Assembly (NCBI GenBank): GCA_014762645.1
Contig: JABURP010000108.1
Span: 1 to 64,000, forward strand
Length of the DNA: 64,000 nucleotides
Source: Crocinitomicaceae bacterium
GTDB lineage: Bacteria > Bacteroidota > Bacteroidia > Flavobacteriales_D > Crocinitomicaceae
Direction of reading: 5' to 3'
The notes beneath the pieces are model-generated. The model was not told the DNA's origin, ran no database searches, and saw nothing but the letters and a program-made list of their open reading frames with translations. The position numbers were made by a program, and so were the translations under genes. Below are positions 52,642 to 61,874 of the stretch, piece by piece (within the stretch, counting starts at the first letter, position 1; each line of letters begins with the position of its first letter).

Positions 52642-53523
52642 CTATTTAAACGATTCCAGTTGTTCAGCACTATTCACCCATACGTCACCTGTAAAGCCTG
52701 TTCGAATTCTGGCAATACTGTCGATTACGTTATAGGTTTGTGTTTGCAAGTCTGCGCGCATAGTTAGCACCTCTTTTGAATATTGATCATTTCCACTGTT
52801 CTCCGGAATTCCGGCAAAATCCACTTCTTCATTGTTTTGTGCCAAAAATGGACTAATACAACTCAGCTCACCGGTTTCCCAATCGGCGAACATGATGTAG
52901 CCCATTACATATCCGGTTTCATATTCTGTATCACTGGTATAAGATGGCGGTAAATAATCCGTAATTGCAATTACACCAAATAATCCACTTTCAATCGCCC
53001 CTAACACCTGGTCTGCTTTTCGCAAGCATTCTTCGTTTGAAGTTTCATTGCCATCCTCATCTGTCACCTTTTTGGGGATATTGGTCAAATCCGGATATTG
53101 GCAGTAAACATTAAACATATTGCTGTCCAGGCTATTAATATTCAACCAATTCAATTCTGTGAGTGGTGTTTCATTCTTAATTAATGCGGATGGCATTTTA
53201 AAATCGTTCTTGCCAAATTCATCTGCTGAGAAGTTATCCAACATATACGTGGTCATTAACCAGACATTCATTTCTTCTTTACTGCCATAGTAAGGAACTG
53301 TGGCTCCTTCTTCGCACACGGTCTCTTCTACCTCTTTGTTGCCAATCTCCACAAAACTCGCCTGCAGGTAACCCAATTTTTTCTTTAATAATTCTGCGCT
53401 TAACACCCACTCGTTATCCACACTGTACAACGAATCTTCATTGGTCTGATGATCTTCAGATTCACTACTTCCACCACATGAGAATAAAATAAACAAGGGA
53501 AGTACAAAAACTATCTTTTTCAT
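52642..53523 (-). CDS. lipoprotein of unknown function
   Basis: 293 residues from ATG 53523: signal peptide and lipobox LFSC (Cys16), an acidic linker, then a helical and acidic domain (WVLSAELLKKKLGYLQASF, MLDNFSADEFGKNDFKMPSA, ECLRKADQVLGAIESGLFGV, DLQTQTYNVIDSIARIRTGF). Contains a few Cys. No recognisable family. It may be attached to the inner or outer membrane. Confidence 0.6.
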   Translation of the reverse strand: MKKIVFVLPLFILFSCGGSSESEDHQTNEDSLYSVDNEWVLSAELLKKKLGYLQASFVEIGNKEVEETVCEEGATVPYYGSKEEMNVWLMTTYMLDNFSADEFGKNDFKMPSALIKNETPLTELNWLNINSLDSNMFNVYCQYPDLTNIPKKVTDEDGNETSNEECLRKADQVLGAIESGLFGVIAITDYLPPSYTSDTEYETGYVMGYIMFADWETGELSCISPFLAQNNEEVDFAGIPENSGNDQYSKEVLTMRADLQTQTYNVIDSIARIRTGFTGDVWVNSAEQLESFK

Positions 53524-53617
53524 GAATTGAGTTTTAAATTGGACAATTAACCTTGAAACCATGACTTAAGTTACTAGAGGTAATGCACCTAATATAACCA
53601 AATCAAAAATATTTTCG

Positions 53618-54187
53618 TCAATTCTTCGCTTCAAACCAAAGTTCAGTTCCCATTCGCTCTTTAATCGAATTCTTACAAGGCACCATGTCAACATGATCAA
53701 ACACCACCCCAAATACTTTCATGTAGTCTTCTTTACATCCACCAAATGGCGGTCCGGCATCAAACGAACGATCAAACAACACACCGACAAGCTTTCCATC
53801 TTTTTTCAGCAATGACTTCATCTTTTGAGCGTAGTCAATTCTTCGGGATGGATACATAGAACAAAAAAAGGTCTGCTCAATAATGAGGTCATATTTTTCT
53901 TCTAACTTGAAAAAGTCCTTATTTATCGTATGTTCTTTCGGAAAACCCGGACAACGTTCCATAAAGGATTGCAACGCGTGTTCAGAAATATCTGCGACAA
54001 ACACATTCGTAAATCCCTTGTTGTGAAGATATTCTGCCTCATATCCATTTCCTGCACCCGGAATCAATATCTTGATTGATTTATCCTCAAGTGTATCAAA
54101 ATATTCCTTTAACGGTTTTGATACTTTTCCAATATCCCAGCCTAATTCCTTATTAACCCAACGGTTATCCCAATACTCTTTCTCCAT
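53618..54187 (-). CDS. TPMT-family SAM-dependent methyltransferase
   Basis: 189 residues from ATG 54187. It has the thiopurine S-methyltransferase-like class I fold: YWDNRWVNKELGWDIG at the N-terminus, SAM-binding ILIPGAGNGYEAEYLHNKG, VADISEHALQSF, and FFCSMYPSRRIDYAQKM with GPPFGG. Members methylate thiols, selenium or tellurium compounds or small aromatic molecules. Whether this is detoxification or metabolism is not shown. Confidence 0.82.
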   Translation of the reverse strand: MEKEYWDNRWVNKELGWDIGKVSKPLKEYFDTLEDKSIKILIPGAGNGYEAEYLHNKGFTNVFVADISEHALQSFMERCPGFPKEHTINKDFFKLEEKYDLIIEQTFFCSMYPSRRIDYAQKMKSLLKKDGKLVGVLFDRSFDAGPPFGGCKEDYMKVFGVVFDHVDMVPCKNSIKERMGTELWFEAKN

Positions 54188-54237
54188 TTGGCTCACAAAT
54201 TGATAAACACTAAATTAGGAACCTATTTTAGAACACT

Positions 54238-55215
54238 ATGAAACTTTTTACTATTTCCTTCACTTTTTTTATGTCTACCCTCTCTTTTTCCGGCGGTTTT
54301 TTATGGCCAAACGTTGAATATGAGTATGCAAAGTTGTATTTATTGAACATTCCCTTTGAGGGAGCGGAAAAGCTTGATTATATGGTGTACGAAGATGGTG
54401 TGTATGCAAAATCCAAGTTGGGAAATGGTTTTGATCTCTCTCAAGATTTTCTAAATAAGCTACACGGTACTATGGCACGTGGTGTTGATGAGTTATTGCA
54501 CGGATTATCGAAGTGTTTTATTCCAAGGCACGGAATCATTTACTTTGACAAAGAAGGTAATCCTGTGGCATCATTAACGGCTTGTTTTGAGTGTGAAAAA
54601 ATTGAGCTTTGGAGTTCTAAAGAAATACTGCAGCACACTGTGGATCCCAATAATTTTGACCTGGATAAGGCTGATCGGCAGATTAAAACTATCCTGACAG
54701 CAATGGATGAACAGGGTGTACCACACTTTGACCGGCCTGAAAGCTATGAAGCCTACGTTGATTCCAGTAAACGCTACAAAAACGCTGGAGTAATGAACAT
54801 AGATATGAGTAAGAACGATACTCTGTTCAACAAACATTTCAACAAAGGTCAAATTTGGTTGTGGGTGAATTCCAAATTTCGGGGTAAAAATGAATTTACC
54901 GAATCACTTGAAGTGAAGATTACAGGTGGAGGTGATAAGATCATGTACAATCAATTGTCAGATGGGAAGGGAAGCCGTTTTATTTACTTTTCTGACGACA
55001 ATCCGTACATGCATGAAGGAACTGTAGTTAGCAATAAAGTAATCTTGCCGAATGGTGTTCGTGTAGGCATGTCCCTGGATGACATTATTGGAACATTTCC
55101 TGTTTATGATGGCATTGCCTGGCCCGAAGTGATTAACGTGAAATATGGCAAATATGAAATCGCGTATCATTTTGAAAAACAAACGCTCATTCGAATCGAG
55201 TTAAGGGCTAAGTAA
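54238..55215 (+). CDS. secreted protein of unknown function
   Basis: 325 residues with signal peptide (MKLFTISFTFFMSTLSFSGG). The first half has Cys-containing HGLSKCFIPRHGIIYFDKEG and ASLTACFECEKIELWSS; a linker region (about 130-190) is charged. The C-terminal part contains LPNGVRVGMSLDDIIGTFPV, similar in layout to the lipoprotein at 6772-7413, which may be a shared small domain. No catalytic motif is recognised. Confidence 0.6.
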   Translation: MKLFTISFTFFMSTLSFSGGFLWPNVEYEYAKLYLLNIPFEGAEKLDYMVYEDGVYAKSKLGNGFDLSQDFLNKLHGTMARGVDELLHGLSKCFIPRHGIIYFDKEGNPVASLTACFECEKIELWSSKEILQHTVDPNNFDLDKADRQIKTILTAMDEQGVPHFDRPESYEAYVDSSKRYKNAGVMNIDMSKNDTLFNKHFNKGQIWLWVNSKFRGKNEFTESLEVKITGGGDKIMYNQLSDGKGSRFIYFSDDNPYMHEGTVVSNKVILPNGVRVGMSLDDIIGTFPVYDGIAWPEVINVKYGKYEIAYHFEKQTLIRIELRAK

Positions 55216-55218
55216 TCC

Positions 55219-55320
55219 CTAAAGGACAAAAATAGCGGCAATAATAAAAATGATGATAATGACCAGATATTGCCAAAAGTCCACAAAATATTTGCTGTAT
55301 TTCTTTAAGCCGTTATTCAT
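55219..55320 (-). CDS. tiny single-helix membrane protein
   Basis: 33 residues: polar MNNGLKKYSKYF followed by one membrane helix (YLVIIIIFIIAAIFVL). The ATG shares a base with the stop of the RlmD-type gene (TAATG at 55322-55318), so it is probably translated by coupling. A short positive N-terminus and uniform hydrophobic helix are typical of small bacterial membrane proteins. Could be fortuitous. Confidence 0.5.
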   Translation of the reverse strand: MNNGLKKYSKYFVDFWQYLVIIIIFIIAAIFVL

Positions 55321-56747
55321 TACTTTTTGATGAAAAGTGCTACAGCTTCTATGTGAGCGGTATGTGGAAACTGATCAACCAATGAAATCTTTTGAAGTTG
55401 ATACCCTGCCTGTGAAAGTTCTTTCGCGTCCCTGGCCTGGGTAGCAGGATTACAGGATATATATACAATCTGTTTAGCACCAAGTGCAATTACTTTACGC
55501 AAGGTTTTTGGTGCAATTCCCGCTCTTGGAGGATCAAGCATCACTGTATGGATATTGCCGCTGTATTGTGGATATTCATTTAGGAATTTACCTACATCTG
55601 CTGCAAAAAACTCAAGATTATTTATCTTATTTCTTGCTGCGTTCCTTTTTGCATCTTCTATAGCTTCCGGTACAATGTCTACTCCTATTACCTTTACATC
55701 TGGTATTTGGGAAGCCATGATCTGTCCAATAGTGCCGGTTCCGCAAAACAGGTCCATCAGGACCTCTCCTTTTAGTTCAAAATTTTCCAGGGCATAGGCA
55801 ATGGCTTTTGCATATAACTTTTCTGCACTTTTCGGATTGGTCTGAAAAAAGCTCTCCATACTAATCTCAAAGTGTAAACCCAGCAGTTTTTCCAAAATAA
55901 CAGGATCTCCGATCAGTAATTCATTGTTCCCCTTCTCTATTTTCGCCCGGTCAGATACATCATCATTGATTGTGTGCTGCAAACCGGCTAATCGCTTTCC
56001 CAACAAATCCTGCATAAATGCTGCAAATGCATCCCTGCCAAACCTCTTCAAGCCCTGTGAGGATGTAACAAGATTGATCAACAAAGCATCCTGATCAAAG
56101 GATTTTCGAACGACCAGGTGCCTGAAAAACCCCAGCTTTTGAGGAGGATGCCAGGCAGGTAATCCGATAGTTTGAAGATAGGCTCTTATTTCCTTCAACT
56201 TCGTCTCTAATTCCTGATCAAATAAGCCACTTTCTTTATCCAGATTTTCCACTTTCCACCAGGTTCCCCTGGTCTTAAATCCCAGTGCAAATGCGTCATC
56301 TTCTTCTTCTCCGGTTTCAAGATCCTGCCGAATAGATGAAAAAGAATACTCCATTTTATTCCGGTAATTAAAATCCACCGGAGATGGAATATATTCATCA
56401 AACAGCTCATAAATATCCTGGATGTCTCCAATCCGTTTGTATTGCTCCAGCGTAGATGTCTGCTTCAACTCCCGTTGCCTATCAATCGGTAATTTAATAT
56501 AAGGTGCTCCTGAAATTTCCTGATACCCCAAATCAACAGCATCCGGAGCGTCTTTTAATACGTTTAATAGCTTGCACTCTGCATGTCTCTTTCGCTTCTT
56601 GGCTATTTTGGCCTGCACAGTCTGCCCGGGATAGGTGTTGTGAACAAAAACCACATACTGACCCTGTTCCGTATCAATCTTAGCAATTCCCTTTCCGCCA
56701 AACGCGTAATCAGTAATCTCAATTTCTATGATATCTCCTCTTTTCAA
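55320..56747 (-). CDS. rlmD: 23S rRNA m5U methyltransferase, RlmD/TrmA family
   Basis: 475 residues. N-terminal TRAM domain (1-60; IIEIEITDYAFGGKGIAK), central region, and C-terminal SAM domain with MDLFCGTGTIGQI (331-343), VIGVDIVPEAIEDA and catalytic loop ISCNPATQARD (Cys432). The usual cysteines of the 4Fe-4S cluster (CxxC after the TRAM domain) are absent: the segment reads LGYQEISGAPYIKLPIDRQ. Function as uridine-5 methyltransferase on rRNA is expected. The exact target uridine is uncertain. Confidence 0.85.
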   Translation of the reverse strand: MKRGDIIEIEITDYAFGGKGIAKIDTEQGQYVVFVHNTYPGQTVQAKIAKKRKRHAECKLLNVLKDAPDAVDLGYQEISGAPYIKLPIDRQRELKQTSTLEQYKRIGDIQDIYELFDEYIPSPVDFNYRNKMEYSFSSIRQDLETGEEEDDAFALGFKTRGTWWKVENLDKESGLFDQELETKLKEIRAYLQTIGLPAWHPPQKLGFFRHLVVRKSFDQDALLINLVTSSQGLKRFGRDAFAAFMQDLLGKRLAGLQHTINDDVSDRAKIEKGNNELLIGDPVILEKLLGLHFEISMESFFQTNPKSAEKLYAKAIAYALENFELKGEVLMDLFCGTGTIGQIMASQIPDVKVIGVDIVPEAIEDAKRNAARNKINNLEFFAADVGKFLNEYPQYSGNIHTVMLDPPRAGIAPKTLRKVIALGAKQIVYISCNPATQARDAKELSQAGYQLQKISLVDQFPHTAHIEAVALFIKK

Positions 56748-56764
56748 AGCAAAATTTAGGGCGC

Positions 56765-56772
56765 CAAAGTTA
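56765..56772 (-). promoter_or_regulatory. -7 box of rlmD promoter
   Basis: On the minus strand TAACTTTG matches the consensus exactly, 17 bases before the rlmD ATG at 56747. No clear -33 box. It lies back to back with the promoter of the CocE-type gene. Confidence 0.45.
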
Positions 56773-56787
56773 GCGATAAAAAATGCA

Positions 56788-56817
56788 TTGATCCTGATTT
56801 ATAAATTGCTAGATTTG
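56788..56817 (+). promoter_or_regulatory. promoter of CocE-type hydrolase gene
   Basis: TTG (56788-56790), a 19-base spacer, and TAGATTTG (56810-56817) form a good Bacteroidota promoter. The ATG at 56825 is only seven bases after the -7 box, so the leader is almost absent. Confidence 0.6.
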
Positions 56818-56824
56818 CCTCTTC

Positions 56825-58726
56825 ATGAATACGATAAATAAATTCAAGACAATCATTTGGTTAGGAGCAGTAATATTCCTCATTAATGCTTGTTCTGGCA
56901 CTAGTGAATCGGTCGAATTTCCTCACAATAATTTTACTGAAGAAGATTATACCAAACAGGAGGTTTATATTGAAATGAGAGATAGCGTAAAGCTCTTCAC
57001 TGCTATCTACACCCCAAAAGATACTACTCAGGATTATCCCGTACTTATAAAGCGAACGCCTTATTCCTGCTATCCTTACGGAGCAGACAGCATTCCTGAA
57101 CACCTTTCTCATAATCCCGACCTGGTAGCTTCTGGTTACATTTTTGTTTTTCAAGATGTTAGAGGCAGGTGGAACAGTGAAGGCGTATTTGAAAATGTAA
57201 AACCTCCCTACTCACTTTGGGATGACAACGCAACAGATGAAATTACCGACTCGTATGATACATTCGACTGGCTGGTCAATAACCTGGATCATTTTAATGG
57301 CAACATAGGACAGTATGGGAATTCCTACCCCGGTTGGACAACGTTGATTGGCGCAAGAACAAATCACCCCAACCTCAAAGCTGTGATGGCTATGGCACCC
57401 GTGACTAATTTTTACTTTGAGGACTTTTCCCGTTACGGACTTTGCGCCATGAACTATATTCCGGTTCTCAATGCTTTCGGTACTTACAAGGACAAACCCA
57501 CGACAGAATCCTGGTACGACATGAAAGATTCTATCTTTTATACAGATGTTGAGAATAAAGTAGGAAGGCCTTATTATGAGTTTTTCAGAGACAGACTGGC
57601 GCTAACTAATTTTGATGATATTTTGGCTGACAACGTTTTTTGGGAACGCATTAAATCACATCCTAATTATGATGAATACCAGGAAAAGAGAAACTGGCTC
57701 AACTATATCAACGAAGAGATGAAGGCTCAGATCATGATTGTTGGCGGCTGGAATGACGAACAAAATCTCTATGGAATTTTGAATTCTTACAAAATAATCA
57801 AAGAGAAAAATCCTGAAACGCAATTTGTTATAGGCCCTTGGTCACACGGACACAACAAAAGAAGAGATTCACTGTATTACCTGGGTAATGTTTGTTACGG
57901 GGAAGGAATTTCAGAAGAGTTCCAAAAGACCGTTGAGTACAATTATTTTGAATACCACTTAAAAGGAATTGGCAGTCCTCCTGATTTTAACGTCAAAGCA
58001 TTTGACACGGGTGAAAAAGAGTGGAATGAATTCGAGAAATTTCCGGTTGAACCAGATGAAAGAAAAACCCTTTACCTGGGCGTAAGCGGCCAATTAACTG
58101 CTGATAAGGAGCACCAGGAAGGCTGGAGAACCTATATTTCAGATCCGAAGAACCCGGTTCCTTATCTTGAGAAGAATGACTTTCAACGAATGGCTCCTAA
58201 ATCCTATTTCACAGCAGATCAACGTTTTTTGCAAGGAAGAAAAGATGTCCTGAGTTATACCACCGAAATTTTGGATAAAGACTTAACGGTTTTTGGTGAA
58301 ATAGAAGCTTATATAAACTTTGCTACCAACCTGGATGATGCTGATATTTACGTTAAGGTTATAGATGTCTACCCGGACAACAGAACCACCGAAGAAACAG
58401 ATGTGGAAGGAATAAATTATCAGGGGTATCAACAACTTGTACGTGCTGGTTATATTCGTGGTCGTTACCGAGAGTCATTTGTAAAGGGAATTCCTTTTAA
58501 GCGAAATGAAAAGACAGAGGTGAAAGTACCATTGCTTGAAGTATTTCACACCTTTAAAAAAGGCCACCGAATAATGGTACAGATACAGAGTTCTATGTTC
58601 CCTTTATTTGATATGAATCCTCAGCAATGGGTGGATGACATCTATAAAGCAACGAAAAGTGACTTTAAATCAGCTGAGCACCGGATTTATAATGACAGTA
58701 GAATTGTATTTCCTAGTCAAAAATAG
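56825..58726 (+). CDS. CocE/NonD (X-Pro dipeptidyl-peptidase S15) family hydrolase, lipoprotein
   Basis: 633 residues. Lipobox LINAC (Cys23). Alpha/beta hydrolase core with the nucleophile motif GNSYPGW (Ser167), preceded by DVRGRWNSEG, then a typical C-terminal jelly-roll (X-Pro_dipeptidyl-peptidase_C; ELDKDLTVFGEIEAYINFAT-like start, and HRIMVQIQSSMFPLFD). The catalytic His is likely in GPWSHGH. Such enzymes cleave acyl, ester or Xaa-Pro bonds; the substrate here is unknown. Periplasmic. Confidence 0.88.
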   Translation: MNTINKFKTIIWLGAVIFLINACSGTSESVEFPHNNFTEEDYTKQEVYIEMRDSVKLFTAIYTPKDTTQDYPVLIKRTPYSCYPYGADSIPEHLSHNPDLVASGYIFVFQDVRGRWNSEGVFENVKPPYSLWDDNATDEITDSYDTFDWLVNNLDHFNGNIGQYGNSYPGWTTLIGARTNHPNLKAVMAMAPVTNFYFEDFSRYGLCAMNYIPVLNAFGTYKDKPTTESWYDMKDSIFYTDVENKVGRPYYEFFRDRLALTNFDDILADNVFWERIKSHPNYDEYQEKRNWLNYINEEMKAQIMIVGGWNDEQNLYGILNSYKIIKEKNPETQFVIGPWSHGHNKRRDSLYYLGNVCYGEGISEEFQKTVEYNYFEYHLKGIGSPPDFNVKAFDTGEKEWNEFEKFPVEPDERKTLYLGVSGQLTADKEHQEGWRTYISDPKNPVPYLEKNDFQRMAPKSYFTADQRFLQGRKDVLSYTTEILDKDLTVFGEIEAYINFATNLDDADIYVKVIDVYPDNRTTEETDVEGINYQGYQQLVRAGYIRGRYRESFVKGIPFKRNEKTEVKVPLLEVFHTFKKGHRIMVQIQSSMFPLFDMNPQQWVDDIYKATKSDFKSAEHRIYNDSRIVFPSQK

Positions 58727-58806
58727 CTATCATTAAACGTTAGTTTTCACTTTAAATTAAGGATGCATTTACGACGAGCCTAACGCTGATTTGTTCAGTA
58801 ATGAAA

Positions 58807-59523
58807 TTAAAGGCTAAACCTGTCTTTAAATTTAATGGTTTGACGTCGGGATATTTCTACCTTGGTTCCGCAACTGAGTTCAATTTGTAAACCTCCGTTA
58901 AACCAACTTTCTACATTTACAATGTGATTTAAGTTGATTAGAAATTTCCGATTGGCGCGGAAAAAAAGTTTCTCATCCATTCGTTCTTCCAGACTATTTA
59001 GTGATCGTAAAATCAATGGCCGGAAATTGTCGAATTTGACTTTTACATAGTTCCCTTCAGATTCGAAATAGCGAATATCGTTGACATTAATGAACCATAC
59101 TTTGTCACCGTCCTTGATCAACACCTTATCTCCTTCTCTCAATACATCTGAATTCTCTACAGATTCAGGTGTTTTATTTTCCTCTTGTAAACGCTTGTGT
59201 ACCTCGGCAAGTCGTTCAGGATCAATTGGCTTCATCAAGTAGTCATAAGCATTTAACTCAAAGGCCTTGATGGCATGCTCATCATACGCCGTAACAAAAA
59301 CAGTTCTCGGAGGATTAGACATCTTCTCCATCAATTGTAAACCGGTTTCTCCAGGCATTTGAATATCGAGAAAAATCAGGTCAGGTGATTCTTTTTCTAT
59401 TGCTTCCCTGGCTTCAATTGCGTTCTTATACTCACCTACAATCTCAATATCAGGATATTCCTTCAATAAATCTTTCAACTCTTCTCTAGCGAGTCGTTCA
59501 TCATCAACAATGATAGTTTTCAT
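58807..59523 (-). CDS. LytTR-type response regulator
   Basis: 238 residues: receiver domain 1-120 with phospho-acceptor Asp53 (LIFLDIQMPGETGL), conserved Thr/Ser and Lys (VFVTAYDEHAI, DYLMKPID). The LytTR DNA-binding domain (about 130-235; VWFINVNDIRYFESEGNYVK, LFFRANRKFLINLNHIVNVE) follows. It regulates genes under control of the partner kinase, whose stop overlaps its start by four bases (ATGA). The target is not known. Confidence 0.93.
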   Translation of the reverse strand: MKTIIVDDERLAREELKDLLKEYPDIEIVGEYKNAIEAREAIEKESPDLIFLDIQMPGETGLQLMEKMSNPPRTVFVTAYDEHAIKAFELNAYDYLMKPIDPERLAEVHKRLQEENKTPESVENSDVLREGDKVLIKDGDKVWFINVNDIRYFESEGNYVKVKFDNFRPLILRSLNSLEERMDEKLFFRANRKFLINLNHIVNVESWFNGGLQIELSCGTKVEISRRQTIKFKDRFSL

Positions 59524-60581
59524 GAATAATCAATTTTTATTGTTGCCAAAACATTCCCTCCATTCTGGATAATATCAAATTTCCCCTTTTCACCATACAA
59601 TATCTCAAGTCGCTTTTTTGTATTGGATAAGCCAATTCCATTTTCTGCAAGACCAGCGTCAATCTTCCCGGGATTTTCAACAAACAATTCCAGCTTGTCG
59701 TCCTTGTAATTAGATTTAAATACAATTTTCCCTCCATCAATAGACTTTGATATGCCATGTTTGATAGAATTTTCAACAACTGTCTGCACCATCAGTGGTG
59801 GTATCTCACAATTTAGTGATTCGGGGTCAATCTGGTACTCAACACTCAATCTTTCTTCAAACCTAATTTTTTCTAACTCCAAATAATTCTTGACCAATTC
59901 AATCTCATCTTCCAGTCGCACAAGTTTTTGTTTACCCAGGTTTATAGAATGTCGGAGTAAACTGGACAACCGTGTAATTGCAGTTTTGGCCTGATCGGGG
60001 TTTAAACCAACCAACGCACGAATAGAGTTTAAAGAGTTAAACAGAAAGTGGGGATTAAGTTGTGCCCGTAAATTTTTTAGTTCTATTTCTTTAGCAGAAG
60101 CATCTAATTTTAAACGTTGTATTTCCTGATTTCGGGATTGTTCTATTACAACGTAAGCATAATAAAACCCCGTCCAGAGTAAGAATAAGAGAACAGAGCG
60201 GAAAGTGGCAAAGATAAAGTCAGCCCAAACCGAATAACCTTCAGGGACTGCTGCCATTTCTTGAATAAAATCAACGGTAATAACATATTCCGTAACTGCA
60301 AACTGAACCAATTCGAGAATAGTTGCTGCAATTAAAGAGAACAGAAGGGTATAAAGTATTATTGAGGTCAAAGACCGTTTAATCAAGTCTTTCCTGATGA
60401 TGAAATACCGAATGCTGTGTGATAAAAATATAGAAATGGCAATGGATGCAAAAATATAAATGGCGAGGTTGACAGTGAGACTGAGTTCATTTGTAGAATA
60501 CAATAACAGCACTGAAAGCACGAAGTAAGCTCCCCAGCCTATCACCTGTGCTGACCAATACAACAGTGATTTTCTCTCCAT
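59520..60581 (-). CDS. LytS-like sensor histidine kinase
   Basis: 353 residues with four membrane helices at the N-terminus (about 5-145), a short coiled coil (RLKLDASAKEIELKNLRAQ), the His_kinase motif LNPHFLFNSLNSIRALV (His178) and an HATPase domain (MVQTVVENSIKHGISKS; GIGLSNTKKRLEILYG). No cytoplasmic input domain is visible, so it may sense the membrane state or a membrane-soluble signal. Forms the two-component pair with the downstream regulator. Confidence 0.93.
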   Translation of the reverse strand: MERKSLLYWSAQVIGWGAYFVLSVLLLYSTNELSLTVNLAIYIFASIAISIFLSHSIRYFIIRKDLIKRSLTSIILYTLLFSLIAATILELVQFAVTEYVITVDFIQEMAAVPEGYSVWADFIFATFRSVLLFLLWTGFYYAYVVIEQSRNQEIQRLKLDASAKEIELKNLRAQLNPHFLFNSLNSIRALVGLNPDQAKTAITRLSSLLRHSINLGKQKLVRLEDEIELVKNYLELEKIRFEERLSVEYQIDPESLNCEIPPLMVQTVVENSIKHGISKSIDGGKIVFKSNYKDDKLELFVENPGKIDAGLAENGIGLSNTKKRLEILYGEKGKFDIIQNGGNVLATIKIDYS

Positions 60582-60675
60582 AGATTAAATGTACAAAACT
60601 AAGTCGCCTGCTGGCTCCAAAGATTTAAGTAAGGACAAACAAACAACCCAAAAGAACTATTTTCAGGATAAATGG

Positions 60676-61776
60676 CTACACATTATGCCGGAAATGCATA
60701 ATATCTCCATCTTCTACAACATATCCTTTCCCTTCTACCTTCAGCTTTCCTGCTTCCTTCACAGCTAATTCTGAACCAAGTTCTACAAAATCATTGTACT
60801 TGATCACCTCTGCACGAATAAAGCCTTTTTCAAAGTCACTGTGTATTACTCCGGCTGCTTCTGGCGCAGTTGCACCAACCGGAACTGTCCATGCCCGCAC
60901 CTCCTTCACTCCAGCCGTAAAATACGTCTGAAGGTCCAACAAACGATATGCTGCTCTGATCAATCGGTTTACACCAGCTTCTTCAAGTCCAAGCTCCTCC
61001 AGAAAAAGTTGTCTTTCCTCGAAGGTTTCAAATTCCGCAATATCGGCTTCGATCTTGGTTCCTATAATAAGCATTTCAGCTCCTTCCTTATCTGCTATTT
61101 CCTGAACCTTGCTTGTATACTCATTTCCGTTCTTGACAGAAGCTTCATCCACATTACACAAGTACAACACCGGTTTTGCCGTTAAGAGTTGTAGATTCTT
61201 CATCATCTCCTCTTCAACGTCACCTTCAGGAATAACAGTTCTGGCGGAATTTCCTGCTTCCAATGTAGTTTTAAGTTTCTCGCAGAATGCGTATTGTTTT
61301 ACAATATCCTTATCTCCCGATTTCGCCGCTCGTTTAAGTGAATTGAGTTTATTTTCAACCGTTTCAAGATCTTTCAGCTGAAGTTCGAAATCAATTACCT
61401 CCTTATCTCTTATGGGATCAATTGATCCATCAACATGGACAATATTGTCGTCATCAAAGCATCTTAGGACATGTATAATTGCATCTGTTTCACGAATATT
61501 GGCAAGGAACTGATTTCCCAAACCTTCCCCTTTGTGCGCACCTTTTACTAATCCTGCAATATCAACTATCTCTATTGTAGTCGGTACTACTCGCTCCGGA
61601 TGTACGATCTTTTCCAGTTCAGACAATCGATTATCCGGTACGGTAATCACACCTATATTTGGTTCAATCGTACAAAACGGAAAATTTGCCGATTGCGCTT
61701 TTGCATTTGACAAACAATTAAACAATGTTGATTTGCCAACATTCGGCAATCCTACTATCCCACATTTTAGAGCCAT
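60676..61776 (-). CDS. ychF: redox-regulated ATPase YchF (OLA1)
   Basis: 366 residues. A TRAFAC-class P-loop protein that hydrolyses ATP and associates with ribosomes. G1 GLPNVGKSTLFN (7-18), NAKAQSANFPFCTIEPNIG, DIAGLVKGAHKGEGLGNQFL (G3), then a coiled-coil and a C-terminal TGS-like domain (FTAGVKEVRAWTVPVGATAP). The G4 motif is the NVDE type (LYLCNVDEA). Full length. Confidence 0.96.
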   Translation of the reverse strand: MALKCGIVGLPNVGKSTLFNCLSNAKAQSANFPFCTIEPNIGVITVPDNRLSELEKIVHPERVVPTTIEIVDIAGLVKGAHKGEGLGNQFLANIRETDAIIHVLRCFDDDNIVHVDGSIDPIRDKEVIDFELQLKDLETVENKLNSLKRAAKSGDKDIVKQYAFCEKLKTTLEAGNSARTVIPEGDVEEEMMKNLQLLTAKPVLYLCNVDEASVKNGNEYTSKVQEIADKEGAEMLIIGTKIEADIAEFETFEERQLFLEELGLEEAGVNRLIRAAYRLLDLQTYFTAGVKEVRAWTVPVGATAPEAAGVIHSDFEKGFIRAEVIKYNDFVELGSELAVKEAGKLKVEGKGYVVEDGDIMHFRHNV

Positions 61777-61830
61777 CTATCCAGTTGATTTTATAAATGA
61801 TCCGCAAAGATAAGCTATTTCAAACAAAAA

Positions 61831-61852
61831 AAGGCCGGTAAAAACCGACCTT
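61831..61852. terminator. terminator of gliding-motility gene (minus strand)
   Basis: AAGGCCGGT pairs with ACCGACCTT across a short A-rich loop. On the minus strand, where the large gene ends at 61875, the hairpin is followed by a T-run. Confidence 0.7.
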
Positions 61853-61874
61853 CATTTGTTAATGATTTTTGTCT

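Noticed and set aside
58727..58806. ACGTTAG near 58738-58744 and GCCTAACG near 58779-58786, looking like a second attC-like site.
   Set aside because: The order is reversed relative to attC (GTTAG first, CCTAAC second), the arms do not pair well, and no inner block of the array repeats is present.
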